Below, one piece after another: positions 9,036 through 19,275 of a stretch of 64,000 nt of DNA. How positions within the stretch are numbered: the stretch's first letter is position 1; each line of letters starts with the position of its first letter. Made by a program: the position numbers and the translations under genes. The DNA comes from Bradyrhizobium sp. LMTR 3. Lineage in GTDB: Bacteria > Pseudomonadota > Alphaproteobacteria > Rhizobiales > Xanthobacteraceae. The notes under the pieces are model-generated. The model saw only the letters and a program-made list of their open reading frames with translations, ran no database searches and had not been told where the DNA came from. The stretch lies in NCBI RefSeq assembly GCF_001693485.1, contig NZ_MAXC01000033.1:248001-312000 (forward strand). Direction: 5' to 3'.

Positions 9036-10581
9036 GGCTGGGCACTCCCAACAGACAGAGATCCGGCTGCAGCAATGTCGCGCGCGGCCTCGAGCGCGTC
9101 CGCAAGCGAGATGGATGAGGATATGGCCGAAGGCAGGACATCGGGGAAGTCGGTGCGAAAATGCCCGCCGCGGCTTTCCTCGCGCCGCCAGGCGGCGACC
9201 GCGATCATCAATCCCACCAGCGCGGGATCGGCTGCCGCACTTCTGCCGTTGACGAGCGGATAGAGGCTGCGGATCGCGCGCTCGATGCCGTGCCGGTCGC
9301 GGAGCACGCCAAGGCCCTGCGACAGGATCGGCCGTATGGCCGAAGGATCGGACGCGGGCGCAGGTGCGCTGGCCACGCGCGCTTTCAGCGGGCCGTGGCT
9401 CGCGCCCGTGACGCTCTCTGCAACCCATTGCGCACAGACGATGGCTTCCATCAGCGAATTGCTGGCGAGCCGGTTGGCGCCATGGAGTCCGGTACGGCTG
9501 ACCTCGCCGCAGGCCCAGAGGCCGTCCACGCTGCTGCGGCCTTCGATGTCCACGGCGATACCGCCCATGTGGTAGTGCACCGCCGGCCTCACCGGAATCG
9601 GATCGACCGCGGGATCGATCCCGGCCATTTTGCAGAACGCGGAGATGACGGGATAGCGTTCTGCAAATTCCGCTCCCGGATGTTTGCGTGCGTCGAGGAA
9701 AACGTGATGCCCTTCCGCGCGGCGGCGCCAGACCGCGCGCGCGACAATGTCACGGGGCGCGAGTTCGGCACCTGGCTGATCCGCCATGAAGCGCTGCCCG
9801 GTATCGTCGATCAGGACGGCGCCGTCGCCGCGCACGGCCTCGGTCACGAGCGGCATCGGGCGCGACGGCCCGTCGAAGGCGGTCGGGTGAAACTGGATGA
9901 ATTCGAGATCGGCGAGCCGCGCGCCCGCGCGCGCCGCCAAGTCAAGGCCTTGGCCGTAACAGCCGGCGGGGTTGGTACTGTCGAGGAACAGTCCGCCGAT
10001 GCCGCCCGTCGCCAGCACGATGCGGGTCGTGTCGATCACCAGCGATCCCTGCGCGTTCACCGCGAGCACGCCCCTGATGGCGTGATCCTCGACGATCAGG
10101 CTGCGCGCCTCGACGCCCTCCAGCAGCGTGACCGACGGACAGCGGCGTACCGCTGCAATCAGCGCGCGCATGATCTCGCGGCCCGTGCCGTCGCCGGTCG
10201 CGTGCACGATCCGGTTGCGGCCGTGTACGGCCTCCAGGCCGAGCCGCCAGCCGCCATCGGGCCGACGATCGAAGGCAACGCCAAGCCGTGCGAGATGTTC
10301 GACGGCCGCAGGCGCCGCCTGAACGATCCGGTGAGCGACGGCTTCGTCGCACAGGTCGGCGCCAGCGGCGATCGTGTCGGCCAGGTGCAGGGCAGGGTCG
10401 TCATCCTCGCCCATCGCCGCCGCAAGCCCGCCCTGTGCCCACAGGCTCGAGGCTTCCGCGCCGAGCGGTGCCTTCGACAGCAACGCGACCGGCTCGGGCG
10501 CCATCTGAAGCGCCGTCATCAGTCCGGCGGCGCCGCCGCCGATGATGACGGGACGGTGGTTAAGCGCTGAAATCTTCGGGC

Positions 10582-10585
<4 letters not shown>
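9032..10585 (-). CDS. nadB: L-aspartate oxidase
   Basis: A 517-residue flavoprotein that oxidises L-aspartate to iminoaspartate, the first step of de novo NAD synthesis. It shows the N-terminal FAD dinucleotide-binding motif [15 protein letters not shown], then [40 protein letters not shown], and the C-terminal [16 protein letters not shown]. These are typical of the succinate dehydrogenase/aspartate oxidase flavoprotein family. Its ATG overlaps the nadA stop (ATGA) and its stop overlaps the nadC GTG, making a tightly coupled operon. Confidence 0.96.
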
Positions 10586-11568
<983 letters not shown>

Positions 11569-11569
11569 T

Positions 11570-11588
11570 TATACTCTCCATGAGTATA
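11570..11588. promoter_or_regulatory. Palindromic operator, probable NrtR site in front of nadA
   Basis: TATACTC-TCCAT-GAGTATA is a perfect 7-bp inverted repeat with a 5-bp spacer, ending 2 bp upstream of the nadA start codon and covering its Shine-Dalgarno sequence. The gene just upstream encodes an NrtR-like regulator. An AT-rich palindrome in front of NAD genes is what such regulators bind; the assignment is inferred from position. Confidence 0.7.
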
Positions 11589-11622
11589 TCCTGGCTTATC
11601 CTTATCCTGAGCATAATCGAAG

Positions 11623-12579
11623 TCAAGTGCGCGATAAGGGAAGTTTGGTTCCGGCGATCGCCCGCTCTGCCAGCACGCCGTGGCGGAATCTGAACAATTT
11701 GGCGGGACGGCCGACGGTGTCGGCGGCGATTGCGCCAGTTTCCTCAACGAGTTGCTGCTGCTCGATCAGGCGCCGAAAATTCTGCTTATGCAGCAGGCGG
11801 CCTGCAAGCGCCTCAACGCTGCGTTGCAGTTGCAGCAGGGTGAATTCGGCCGGCATCAGTTCGAACACCACGGGGCGGTATTTGATCTTGGCGCGCAGGC
11901 GCGCAATCCCGGTAGCAAGAATGCGGCGATGATCTCCGGTCATTGGCTTACCCGGAATGACGGTCGTGGCGGCTGCGCCGTCACGCACCGCTTCCGGGAT
12001 CAAGCCTGCTTCATAGAGCAGCTCATAGCGCTGCAGCACCAGCTCCTCGTTCCATTCGCGATCGTCGAGGCCAAACGTGATGGCGGCGCGCTGCCAGCGT
12101 TGGCGCTGCAGGCCGGTGTTCTCAGCGGATTTCGCCCACGCCCGCAGCCGCGACGCCAACGTCTTCGCCAGTGAAGCGGGGAGGCCGGCCCGCTGATCCT
12201 CCCATGGGAAATATTCGTACCAGCCGGACCAGTGCGCCTCAAAACCCTGGCCGACCTTGTCTTCGCGAGTCAGGCCCAGATAGCTGATCGAGATCGAATG
12301 CGGCGACTTGGCATCTCCGGCGCGCCCACGATCGGCAAACGTGTAGAGCTGCTCGACATAGCCGAGCGGATGGCCGGTCTGTGCCTCGACCCAAGCCCGC
12401 AATCCCGTCTGCAGCGAACGGTGCGCGAATTCGAACGGGCCGCTCGGCAACGCGCCGTCGTTGGCGATGGTCATGATCTTGGGCTCGCCCTCGGTGACGG
12501 CGACGAGGACGGCGACCAGATCCGCCGTGATCGCGTTGGCAGAACCTGTTGCCCTGTCTTTCTTCAATGCCCCTGCCAC
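11623..12579 (-). CDS. nrtR: NrtR-family Nudix-type transcriptional regulator of NAD synthesis
   Basis: About 318 residues. The N-terminal part (ADLVAVLVAVTEGEP to YVEQLYTFADRGR) follows the Nudix fold of NrtR. The catalytic Nudix box is eroded: LRAWVEAQTG stands where REx2EE is expected, so it should sense an ADP-ribose-type ligand without hydrolysing it. The C-terminal part (FTLLQLQRSVEAL to GRPAKLFRF) is the winged-helix DNA-binding domain. It lies directly upstream of nadA on the same strand, with the palindrome 11570-11588 in the 54-bp gap, so it probably represses nadABC. The start is uncertain: GTG at 12579 was chosen; TTGs at 12618 and 12567 are alternatives. Confidence 0.85.
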   Translation of the reverse strand: MAGALKKDRATGSANAITADLVAVLVAVTEGEPKIMTIANDGALPSGPFEFAHRSLQTGLRAWVEAQTGHPLGYVEQLYTFADRGRAGDAKSPHSISISYLGLTREDKVGQGFEAHWSGWYEYFPWEDQRAGLPASLAKTLASRLRAWAKSAENTGLQRQRWQRAAITFGLDDREWNEELVLQRYELLYEAGLIPEAVRDGAAATTVIPGKPMTGDHRRILATGIARLRAKIKYRPVVFELMPAEFTLLQLQRSVEALAGRLLHKQNFRRLIEQQQLVEETGAIAADTVGRPAKLFRFRHGVLAERAIAGTKLPLSRT

Positions 12580-12611
12580 CTCTGTTGTCCGTCTCCGTCT
12601 CTGATGCGCCG

Positions 12612-13037
12612 TTAGCAATATCCGTACACGCCGCAGGCATAGGGCAGGCGAGCCCAGTAGGGTGTATAGGGGCCGCCATAGTAGGGGCCGTCATAGCTGT
12701 AGGAATGGCTGGTTCCGTAATAGCCGGGCAGCGTCGACGACCCGGGCAGCAATGGCGTGCCCCTGATCAGCGGCACGTAGGGCACCACTCCCACCGGCCT
12801 GATCAGCACTTCGGGCTCTTCTTCCGCGACGACCACCAGTTGGCGGCCGCGCCGCACGTAGAGTGATGCGGCCGGGGCGACCGTGGTTCTGTAATTGTAA
12901 TGGGCTCTGGGCAGGCCAGGCGGCAAATTGCTGGCGGCACGAACCGCGGCGCGCTTGGTGGCGGCGGGGCCGTCGGCGGCGACAGCGGTTCCGATCGCGA
13001 ACGTTGCAATCAGCAATGACATCGTCCAGCGCAGCAT
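12612..13037 (-). CDS. Secreted Tyr/Gly/Pro-rich hypothetical protein
   Basis: A 141-residue protein with a clear Sec signal peptide (MLRWTMSLLIATFAIGTAVA, cut expected after AVA). The mature part has a VRRGRQLVVVAEEEPEVL segment and a C-terminal tail dense in Tyr, Gly, Pro and Ser, ending in two cysteines (LPYACGVYGYC) that could form a disulfide. No known domain is recognised. It lies upstream of nrtR on the same strand with a 32-bp gap and may share a transcript. Confidence 0.7.
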   Translation of the reverse strand: MLRWTMSLLIATFAIGTAVAADGPAATKRAAVRAASNLPPGLPRAHYNYRTTVAPAASLYVRRGRQLVVVAEEEPEVLIRPVGVVPYVPLIRGTPLLPGSSTLPGYYGTSHSYSYDGPYYGGPYTPYWARLPYACGVYGYC

Positions 13038-13126
13038 GGTTGGCTCCGAATCACTCGGGGGCGGGTCACCGCGACTTTATGCCGGAATGACCGTTAACGA
13101 GAGGCTTGTGATGCTTTGGTGAATGC

Positions 13127-13230
13127 GTCATTCCGGGATGGTGCGAAAGTACCAGACCCGGAATCTCGAGATTCTCAGGTGCGCAATCGCGCACCATAGT
13201 TCGATGCTACGCATCGCCCCGGAATGACTG
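13127..13230. repeat. Palindromic intergenic repeat (GTCATTCCGGG family)
   Basis: GCGTCATTCCGGGATGG on the left and CGCCCCGGAATGAC on the right are complementary arms; in between are GGTGCGCAATCGCGCACC and CGATGCTACGCATCG hairpins. It resembles the repeat at 15259-15342. Confidence 0.75.
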
Positions 13231-13233
13231 CTG

Positions 13234-14514
13234 TTACACGCTCAGCGCCTGCTCCAGATCCGCGATCAAATCTTCCTTGTCCTCGATGCCGATCGACAGG
13301 CGCACCACATCGGGCCCCGCGCCGGATCTCACCTTGGCGTCGTCGTCGAGCTGGCTGTGCGTGGTCGAGGCCGGGTGAATCACCAGCGAGCGGGTGTCGC
13401 CGACATTGGCCAGATGCGAGAACAGCTTCAGGTTCGATACCAGGCTGACGCCGGCGTCGTAGCCGCCCCTGAGGCTGAAGGTGAATACGGCACCGGCGCC
13501 CTTCGGCGCGTATTTGCGCGCGAGCTTGTTGTACCTGTCGCTGGCGAGGCCCGCATAGTTCACCGAGGCTACCGCGGAATGGCCGGCCAGAAATTCGGCG
13601 ACCGCCTTGGCATTCTCGCAATGCTTCTGCATGCGCAACGGCAGCGTCTCGATGCCGGTCAGTATCATGAAGGCGTTGAAAGGCGACAGCGCCGGGCCGA
13701 GATCGCGCAGGCCCAGCACGCGGCAGGCGATCGCGAAGGCGAAATTGCCAAACGTCTCCTGGATCCTGATGCCGTGATATTCCGGCCGCGGCTCGTTGAG
13801 CATCGGATATTTGTTGTCCTTCGACCAGTCGAAGGTGCCGGCATCGACGATGATGCCGCCGAGCGAATTGCCATGGCCGCCCAAGAATTTCGTCAGCGAG
13901 TGCACGACGATGTCGGCGCCGTGATCGATCGGGCGGATCAAATATGGCGTTGCCAGCGTGTTGTCGACGATCAGCGGCACGCCGGCCTTGCGGGCCACTT
14001 CCGCGATCGCTTCGATGTCGGTGATGCTGCCGGCGGGGTTGGCGATCGACTCGATGAAGATCGCCTTGGTGCGCGGCGTCACCGTGCGCTCGAAACTGCC
14101 GATATCGTCGGGGTCGGCCCACGCCACGTTCCAGCCAAAGCTCTTGAACGCATGCGTGAACTGGTTGATCGAGCCGCCATAGAGTTTTCGCGCGGCGATG
14201 AACTCGTCGCCCGGCATCAGCAATTGCTGCAGCACGACGACTTGCGCCGCGTGTCCCGAGGCAACCGCAAGGGCTGCGGTGCCGCCTTCCAGCGCCGCGA
14301 TGCGCTCTTCCAGCACGGCGGTCGTGGGATTGCCGATGCGGGTATAGATGTTGCCGAACGCCTGCAGCCCGAACAGCGAGGCGGCATGGTCGGCATCGTT
14401 GAACACGAAGGACGTGGTTTGATAGATCGGCGTCACCCGCGCGCCGGTGGTGGGATCGGGCTGCGCGCCGGCATGCACGGCAAGGGTTGAAAATCCCGGG
14501 AGACGGTCGGTCAT
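13234..14514 (-). CDS. O-acetylhomoserine aminocarboxypropyltransferase (sulfhydrylase)
   Basis: A 426-residue PLP enzyme of the Cys/Met metabolism family, expected to make homocysteine or methionine directly from O-acetylhomoserine and a sulfide or thiol. Family signatures are TLAVHAGAQPDPTTGAR, TPIYQTTSFVF, YTRIGNPTTAVLEERIAALE, the PLP-lysine context VVHSLTKFLGGHG, and SVNYAGL. Length and the long insertions fit the MetY-type sulfhydrylase better than cystathionine synthase or lyase. The ATG at 14514 is preferred; the frame is open upstream to 14586. No SAM riboswitch was found in the leader. Confidence 0.92.
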   Translation of the reverse strand: MTDRLPGFSTLAVHAGAQPDPTTGARVTPIYQTTSFVFNDADHAASLFGLQAFGNIYTRIGNPTTAVLEERIAALEGGTAALAVASGHAAQVVVLQQLLMPGDEFIAARKLYGGSINQFTHAFKSFGWNVAWADPDDIGSFERTVTPRTKAIFIESIANPAGSITDIEAIAEVARKAGVPLIVDNTLATPYLIRPIDHGADIVVHSLTKFLGGHGNSLGGIIVDAGTFDWSKDNKYPMLNEPRPEYHGIRIQETFGNFAFAIACRVLGLRDLGPALSPFNAFMILTGIETLPLRMQKHCENAKAVAEFLAGHSAVASVNYAGLASDRYNKLARKYAPKGAGAVFTFSLRGGYDAGVSLVSNLKLFSHLANVGDTRSLVIHPASTTHSQLDDDAKVRSGAGPDVVRLSIGIEDKEDLIADLEQALSV

Positions 14515-14667
14515 TCTTCTTCGTCCTGTTCTCTGGCTTGCTTGAAATGCGTGGGTGATGCTGATCGCAGCCGCGTCCGCCGTCAAGGCGAGGCGTTCAC
14601 ATGCAGCGGATTGGAAACGGGCCTGCTTCGTCAGGCCGCGTCTTCGAAATAATTGTTTCTCATTGCT

Positions 14668-15252
14668 TCACGTCGGCTCGCTTTTGTTCTTTGCGGCGCG
14701 ATCCGATGCTGCCGTTGCCCCGCCGCCGACGCTCATCCGGTTCAGCGACAGCCGCATGCCCTGCGTCGGGATCGGCGCGCGCTTGGAGCTCAGCGTGCGC
14801 GAATTGACGCCCATCCATGAAATCTCCGACGACAGCCGACCATACTCGATCTTCGGGCAGCGGTTCATCACCACCTTGATGCCGGCGGCTTCGGCTTTTT
14901 CGGCGGCTGCATCGTCACGCGCGCCGAGCTGCATCCAGATCACTCTTGGCAACGGCGACAATGTCAGGGCCTCGTCGACGACAGGCATGATGTGGCTGGA
15001 GCTGCGAAAGATGTCGATCATGTCGACGGGACGGCCGATATCGGACAGCGAGGCGACGAAGGGCTTGCCGAGTAGCTGCTTTCCGACATGACCGGGGTTG
15101 ACCGGAATCATGTCGTAGCCACGCTGCGCCAGGTATTTGAACGCGAAGTAGCTCGGCCGCACATTGACCGGCGAGGCCCCGACCATCGCGATCGATTTCA
15201 CGGAGTTGAGGATGCTGCGGATGTAATTGTCGTCGTATGCGTCGTGGTTCAT
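14668..15252 (-). CDS. CoA-binding domain protein (YccU type)
   Basis: A 194-residue cytosolic protein with a Rossmann CoA-binding domain in residues 10-140: SIAMVGASPVNVRPSYF is the nucleotide-binding loop, then GYDMIPVNPG, DMIDIFRSS and VIWMQLGARDD. The last 40 residues are a low-complexity Ser/Ala/Arg tail beyond the usual family length. Small CoA-binding proteins of this type are widespread but have no firm function. AGGAA lies upstream of the ATG at 15252. It is co-oriented with the sulfhydrylase gene downstream. Confidence 0.85.
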   Translation of the reverse strand: MNHDAYDDNYIRSILNSVKSIAMVGASPVNVRPSYFAFKYLAQRGYDMIPVNPGHVGKQLLGKPFVASLSDIGRPVDMIDIFRSSSHIMPVVDEALTLSPLPRVIWMQLGARDDAAAEKAEAAGIKVVMNRCPKIEYGRLSSEISWMGVNSRTLSSKRAPIPTQGMRLSLNRMSVGGGATAASDRAAKNKSEPT

Positions 15253-15258
15253 TTTCAA

Positions 15259-15342
15259 TTCCTGTCATTCCGGGGCGATGCGTAGCATCGAACCCGGAAT
15301 CCCGAGATTCCGGGTTCTCGCTTCGCGAGCCCCGGAATGACG
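15259..15342. repeat. Palindromic intergenic repeat (GTCATTCCGGGG family)
   Basis: GTCATTCCGGGGCGATGCGTAGCATCG at the left is closed by GAGCCCCGGAATGACG at the right, with internal hairpins CCCGGAATCCCGAGATTCCGGG and TCTCGCTTCGCGAG. It is the second copy of this family in the window. Confidence 0.8.
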
Positions 15343-15355
15343 ACGCTTTGCGTCG

Positions 15356-16210
15356 TCACTTATCCTGCCACTTTGGCTCACGCTTCTCGATGAACGCGCC
15401 GATGCCTTCCTCGGCGTCGCGCGCCATCATGTTCTCGGTCATCACTTCCGCCGTGTATCGATAGGCCTCGGCGAGACTCATTTCGGCCTGGCGATAGAAA
15501 GCCTCCTTGCCGAGCTTGACGGTATAGGCGGATTTGAGCGCGACTTTCTGCGCCAGCGCGATCGCCGCATCGCGCTCGGTGCCGGCGGCCACGACGCGGT
15601 TGATGAGGCCGATATTCTTCGCCGTCGTCGCCGAAATCGGTTCACCCGTGAGCAGCATCTCCATCGCCTGCTTGCGCGGGATGTTGCGCGACAGTGCCAC
15701 CATCGGCGTCGAGCAGAACAGCCCGATATCGACGCCAGGGGTCGCGAAGCCGGCAGCCTCGGAGGCGACCGCGAGATCGCAGCTCGCCACCAACTGGCAG
15801 CCGGCGGCGGTCGCGATGCCTTGCACGGCGGCGACGACGGGTTTCGGCAGGTGGACGACAGCCTGCATCATCGCGCTGCAGGCGTTCATGATCTGCCCGA
15901 AATAGGCGCGGCCACGATCGGGATCGCTGCGGCGCGCGGTCAGTTCCTTCATGTCGTGGCCCGCGGAGAACGCCGGGCCGTTAGCTGCGATGACAACGGC
16001 GCGGACGCTGTTGTCGTCGTGGATTTCCTTCAGCGCGCCGTGCAACTCGGCGATCAGGCCCTCCGACAGGCTATTGCGCGCCGCCGGCCGGTTGAGCGTG
16101 AGCACCCGGATGCTGCCGACATTTTCCTGCAGCAGGATCGGGGGTTGCGGCGTGGGTGCGCGAGCAGTTTGGGCGGGCATCTCTGAGGTTTCCACTCCAA
16201 GATTTTTCAT
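15356..16210 (-). CDS. Enoyl-CoA hydratase/isomerase family protein
   Basis: A 284-residue crotonase-fold protein. VLTLNRPAARNSLS and AFSAGHDMKEL form the first half of the oxyanion region; VAAVQGIATAAGCQLVASCDLAVAS forms the second half. The position of the first catalytic Glu (usually GG-E) is occupied by SCD-type residues as in ECHDC3-like members, so hydratase activity is not certain. It would act on an acyl-CoA in beta-oxidation-type metabolism. It is divergent from the thioesterase gene at 16269 with a 58-bp shared gap, which suggests related acyl-CoA roles. Confidence 0.85.
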   Translation of the reverse strand: MKNLGVETSEMPAQTARAPTPQPPILLQENVGSIRVLTLNRPAARNSLSEGLIAELHGALKEIHDDNSVRAVVIAANGPAFSAGHDMKELTARRSDPDRGRAYFGQIMNACSAMMQAVVHLPKPVVAAVQGIATAAGCQLVASCDLAVASEAAGFATPGVDIGLFCSTPMVALSRNIPRKQAMEMLLTGEPISATTAKNIGLINRVVAAGTERDAAIALAQKVALKSAYTVKLGKEAFYRQAEMSLAEAYRYTAEVMTENMMARDAEEGIGAFIEKREPKWQDK

Positions 16211-16268
16211 TTTGGCTTTGCTGACAACGTAATGTAACAGGCAGCCTTAATCGAGGGGCAGGGGTCGC

Positions 16269-16697
16269 ATGGCGGCAGCGAAAATGAGCGTGGCTGAGCT
16301 GGAGAAGTTCCTCCGCGAGGAGTTTCCGCAAGCCTTCAGCGATGGCGATATCACCATCGAGAGTGCCGACGGCGAGACCTGCCTGCTGCGGCGGCGCTAT
16401 GACGAGCGCATGCTGCGTCCAGGCGGCACCGTGTCGGGGCCGACCCTGATGGCGATGGCCGATTTTGCGATGTATGTGGTGCTGCTCTCGGCGATCGGTC
16501 CGGTGGGGCTCGCGGTAACGACCAATCTCAACATCAATTTCCTGCGCAAGGGCCAGCCGGGACAGGACGTATTGGCCGCGGCCCGCCTGCTAAAACTCGG
16601 CAAGCGGCTGGCGGTTGGCGAGGTCAACCTGCTGTCAGGCTCGTCGCCCGATCCGATCGCCCATGTGACGGCGACCTATTCCATTCCAAACAAATAG
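16269..16697 (+). CDS. PaaI-type hotdog-fold thioesterase
   Basis: A 142-residue protein of typical hotdog thioesterase length. RPGGTVSGPTLMAMADFAMYVVLL is the long central helix carrying the acidic catalytic position, followed by AVTTNLNINFLRKGQPGQDVLAAARLLKLGKRLAVGEV strands. It should hydrolyse an acyl-CoA thioester. It is divergent from the enoyl-CoA hydratase-like gene and followed by rplM with its own promoter. Confidence 0.85.
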   Translation: MAAAKMSVAELEKFLREEFPQAFSDGDITIESADGETCLLRRRYDERMLRPGGTVSGPTLMAMADFAMYVVLLSAIGPVGLAVTTNLNINFLRKGQPGQDVLAAARLLKLGKRLAVGEVNLLSGSSPDPIAHVTATYSIPNK

Positions 16698-16769
16698 GCT
16701 TTTGAAAGGTAGTATTACACCATATTTACAAGCTGCTGTTTTCGTTGATGTAATTTGTAAACATTGGCG

Positions 16770-16798
16770 TTGACTGGCAGCGCGCTGTTCTCTAGAAA
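16770..16798 (+). promoter_or_regulatory. Probable sigma-70-type promoter for rplM-rpsI
   Basis: TTGACT (16770-16775) and TAGAAA (16793-16798) are separated by 17 bp and lie about 50 bp before the rplM start. The leader after it contains complementary CTGGCG/CGCCAG stretches that could fold. Confidence 0.5.
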
Positions 16799-16851
16799 CC
16801 CGCCAGTTCGGCGCATCTGGCGCCGATTTCCATTTTCACGGATTTCCTCAC

Positions 16852-17316
16852 ATGAAAACCTATTCGGCAAAGCCCGCCGAGGTGACGAAGAAGTGGGTCT
16901 TGATCGACGCCAAAGGTCTGGTGGTCGGCCGTCTCGCCACCCTCGTCTCGATGCGCCTGCGCGGCAAACATCTGCCCACCTATACCCCGCATGTCGATTG
17001 CGGCGACAACGTCATCATCATCAACGCGGCGCATGTGGTGCTGACCGGTCGCAAGCGCGACAACAAGGTCTATTACAAGCACACCGGCTTCATCGGCGGC
17101 ATCAAGGAGCGCACCGCGAAACAGGTCCTCGAGGGACGCTTCCCCGAGCGCGTGGTCGAGAAGGCCATCGAGCGCATGATCCCGCGCGGTCCGCTCGGAC
17201 GCGTGCAGATGGGCAATCTGCGCGTCTACCCCGGCGCCGAACATCCGCATGAAGCCCAGCAGCCCGAGAAAGTTGATATCGCTTCGATGAACCGCAAGAA
17301 CATGAGGGCCGCATAA
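16852..17316 (+). CDS. rplM: 50S ribosomal protein L13
   Basis: A 154-residue protein, typical length for L13. Signatures: [71 protein letters not shown] and [20 protein letters not shown]. It assembles early into the large subunit. It is followed by rpsI after 1 bp, the standard arrangement. Confidence 0.98.
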   Translation: MKTYSAKPAEVTKKWVLIDAKGLVVGRLATLVSMRLRGKHLPTYTPHVDCGDNVIIINAAHVVLTGRKRDNKVYYKHTGFIGGIKERTAKQVLEGRFPERVVEKAIERMIPRGPLGRVQMGNLRVYPGAEHPHEAQQPEKVDIASMNRKNMRAA

Positions 17317-17317
17317 G

Positions 17318-17794
17318 ATGTCGGATACCATGCAGTCGCTCGACCAGTTGGCGTCGTTGAAGACGGCCGCTCCGGAAGCGCCGAAATACGTCAAGAAGGT
17401 CGACAAATACGGCCGCGCCTATGCCACCGGCAAGCGCAAGGACGCGGTCGCCCGCGTCTGGATCAAGCCGGGCGCCGGCAAGATCATGGTCAACACCCGC
17501 GAAGTCGAGGTTTACTTCGCCCGTCCGGTGCTGCGCATGCTGATCCAGCAGCCGCTGGTCGCGGCCGCGCGTGCCGGCCAGTACGACGTCATCTGCACGG
17601 TCGCCGGCGGTGGTCTGTCGGGCCAGGCGGGTGCCGTGCGTCACGGCATCTCGAAGGCGCTGACCAACTTCGAGCCCGATCTGCGCGGCGTGCTGAAGAA
17701 GGGCGGCTTCCTGACCCGCGACTCCCGCACCGTGGAGCGCAAGAAGTACGGCCGGGCGAAAGCGCGCAAGTCGTTCCAGTTCTCGAAGCGCTAG
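17318..17794 (+). CDS. rpsI: 30S ribosomal protein S9
   Basis: A 158-residue protein with an N-terminal extension of about 35 residues before the core, as is usual in alphaproteobacteria. Core signatures are [53 protein letters not shown], and the C-terminal [20 protein letters not shown] tail ending in FSKR that reaches the P-site tRNA. It lies 1 bp after rplM and is followed by an intrinsic terminator. Confidence 0.98.
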   Translation: MSDTMQSLDQLASLKTAAPEAPKYVKKVDKYGRAYATGKRKDAVARVWIKPGAGKIMVNTREVEVYFARPVLRMLIQQPLVAAARAGQYDVICTVAGGGLSGQAGAVRHGISKALTNFEPDLRGVLKKGGFLTRDSRTVERKKYGRAKARKSFQFSKR

Positions 17795-17840
17795 TTGCTT
17801 CGCTAAAATTTGCAGCGGATTGCTGCATTCATCGGACGAA

Positions 17841-17867
17841 AAAAGGGCGCCGATCGGCGCCCTTTTT
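17841..17867 (+). terminator. Intrinsic terminator of rplM-rpsI
   Basis: The 18-base self-complementary GGGCGCCGATCGGCGCCC (17845-17862) is preceded by A-tracts and followed by TTTTT, about 50 bp after the rpsI stop. Confidence 0.92.
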
Positions 17868-18031
17868 GCTTACTATTTAGTGATGGGTTACCACGGATTT
17901 TCGTGAAAACTTGCTTACCTGCACAAACGAAATTGGAACACGGCCCTCCTAGTGTCCCCTGATGCGATGGCGCGAAATTGCATTTTCAGTGTGCGCCGAA
18001 CAAGTAGCATCACACGCGTTCGGGTGAGCCC

Positions 18032-19246
18032 ATGTCGTTCGATACTTCCACGCTGTATTTATTTGCCACGATGGTCGCAGGCATGCTCGGGGCGATGCTG
18101 GTGCTGTTCGGCAAGCAGGAAAACATTCCAGCCTTGAAGTGGTGGGGGACGGCCTATCTGCTTGGCGCATCGTCGGTGGCAATCTGGACCATCGGCGGCG
18201 CCACACTCGGCGAGCCGCTGTTGCTGGCGCTGCATGCGCTTGGTTTCGTGGCCTGCGGCATGGTCTGGAACGCCGCGCGCGTATTCCACGGCCGCAAGCC
18301 CAACCTGCCGGGGCTTTCCCTAGGCGCGATCGCCTGGGTCGGCACGGTGCTGGCTCTGCCATCCTTGAATCCCGCCATGCGGCTGGTCGTCGGTGCGGCG
18401 ATCGTCGCGATCTACGCGGGGCTGACGGCTTCCGAATTGTGGAGCGAACGGCGCCGGACGATGAACAAGCGCTGGCCCGCGATCGCCGTGCCCGTAATGC
18501 ATGGTTGCGTGCTGGCGCTGCCGATCCTGCTCGGCAGCCTGCTGCGCCCGCATGACGAGTCATTTGCCAGCAGCATCTGGGTGACGGCATTCTCGATCGA
18601 ACTGATCTTGTATGCGATCGGCACCGTGTTCGTGATCTTCATGCTGGTATCGGATCGCGCCGTGACGGTGCACAAGACCGCGGCCTCGGTCGATCCGTTG
18701 AGCGGAATGCTGAACCGCCGCGGCTTTTCGGAAGCCTGCAACGGCGTGATCGAACGCGAGGCCGCCGCGGGGCGGCCGGTGACGGTGATGATTTTCGACA
18801 TCGACCATTTCAAGAGCATCAACGACCGCTTCGGCCATCCCGCGGGCGACGAGATCCTCAAATTGTTCTCCACTGTCGTGGTCAGCAATTTGCGCATCAG
18901 CGATCTGTCGGGGCGCATCGGCGGCGAGGAGTTCGCGGCATTGTTGGCGTGTCCGCTGGAAGAGGGCGTGATCGTGGCCGAGCGCGTGCGCGAGGCGTTC
19001 GAGGCGTCCAACATCGTCTGCGAGGAAGGCCCGGTCGACACCACCGTCAGCATCGGCGTTGCCGGCGGTCCGGCGGGCACCGAGCTCGAAGTGCTGCTGG
19101 CGGCGGCCGATACCGCGCTCTATCAGGCCAAGCGCGGCGGCCGTAACCGGGTCGAGGCGGCGGAAGAGCTGCCGCTGTCGCTGGAGAAATGGCGGCGCAA
19201 GACCGCGGGACGCGCGGCTTCGCAACGCCCGGCGACAGCGACCTAG
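18032..19246 (+). CDS. Membrane-bound diguanylate cyclase (GGDEF)
   Basis: A 404-residue protein. The N-terminal half (about 1-215) has six hydrophobic segments and no recognisable sensor domain. The C-terminal GGDEF domain (about 225-385) starts with DPLSGMLNRRGF, carries MIFDIDHFKSINDRFGH, the active site GRIGGEEFAALL (GGEEF at about 297), and ends YQAKRGGRNRV. The product-inhibition I-site RxxD is present as RISD five residues before GGEEF, so it should make c-di-GMP under feedback control. It is a single-gene unit following the ribosomal operon terminator. Confidence 0.93.
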   Translation: MSFDTSTLYLFATMVAGMLGAMLVLFGKQENIPALKWWGTAYLLGASSVAIWTIGGATLGEPLLLALHALGFVACGMVWNAARVFHGRKPNLPGLSLGAIAWVGTVLALPSLNPAMRLVVGAAIVAIYAGLTASELWSERRRTMNKRWPAIAVPVMHGCVLALPILLGSLLRPHDESFASSIWVTAFSIELILYAIGTVFVIFMLVSDRAVTVHKTAASVDPLSGMLNRRGFSEACNGVIEREAAAGRPVTVMIFDIDHFKSINDRFGHPAGDEILKLFSTVVVSNLRISDLSGRIGGEEFAALLACPLEEGVIVAERVREAFEASNIVCEEGPVDTTVSIGVAGGPAGTELEVLLAAADTALYQAKRGGRNRVEAAEELPLSLEKWRRKTAGRAASQRPATAT

Positions 19247-19275
19247 CACGGAATGGTGCGCGAGCGGCTGAAGCG

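Noticed and set aside
14515-14667. SAM riboswitch (SAM-II type) before the O-acetylhomoserine sulfhydrylase
   Set aside because: The conserved GCTAAA-type core and pseudoknot partners were not found on the minus strand.
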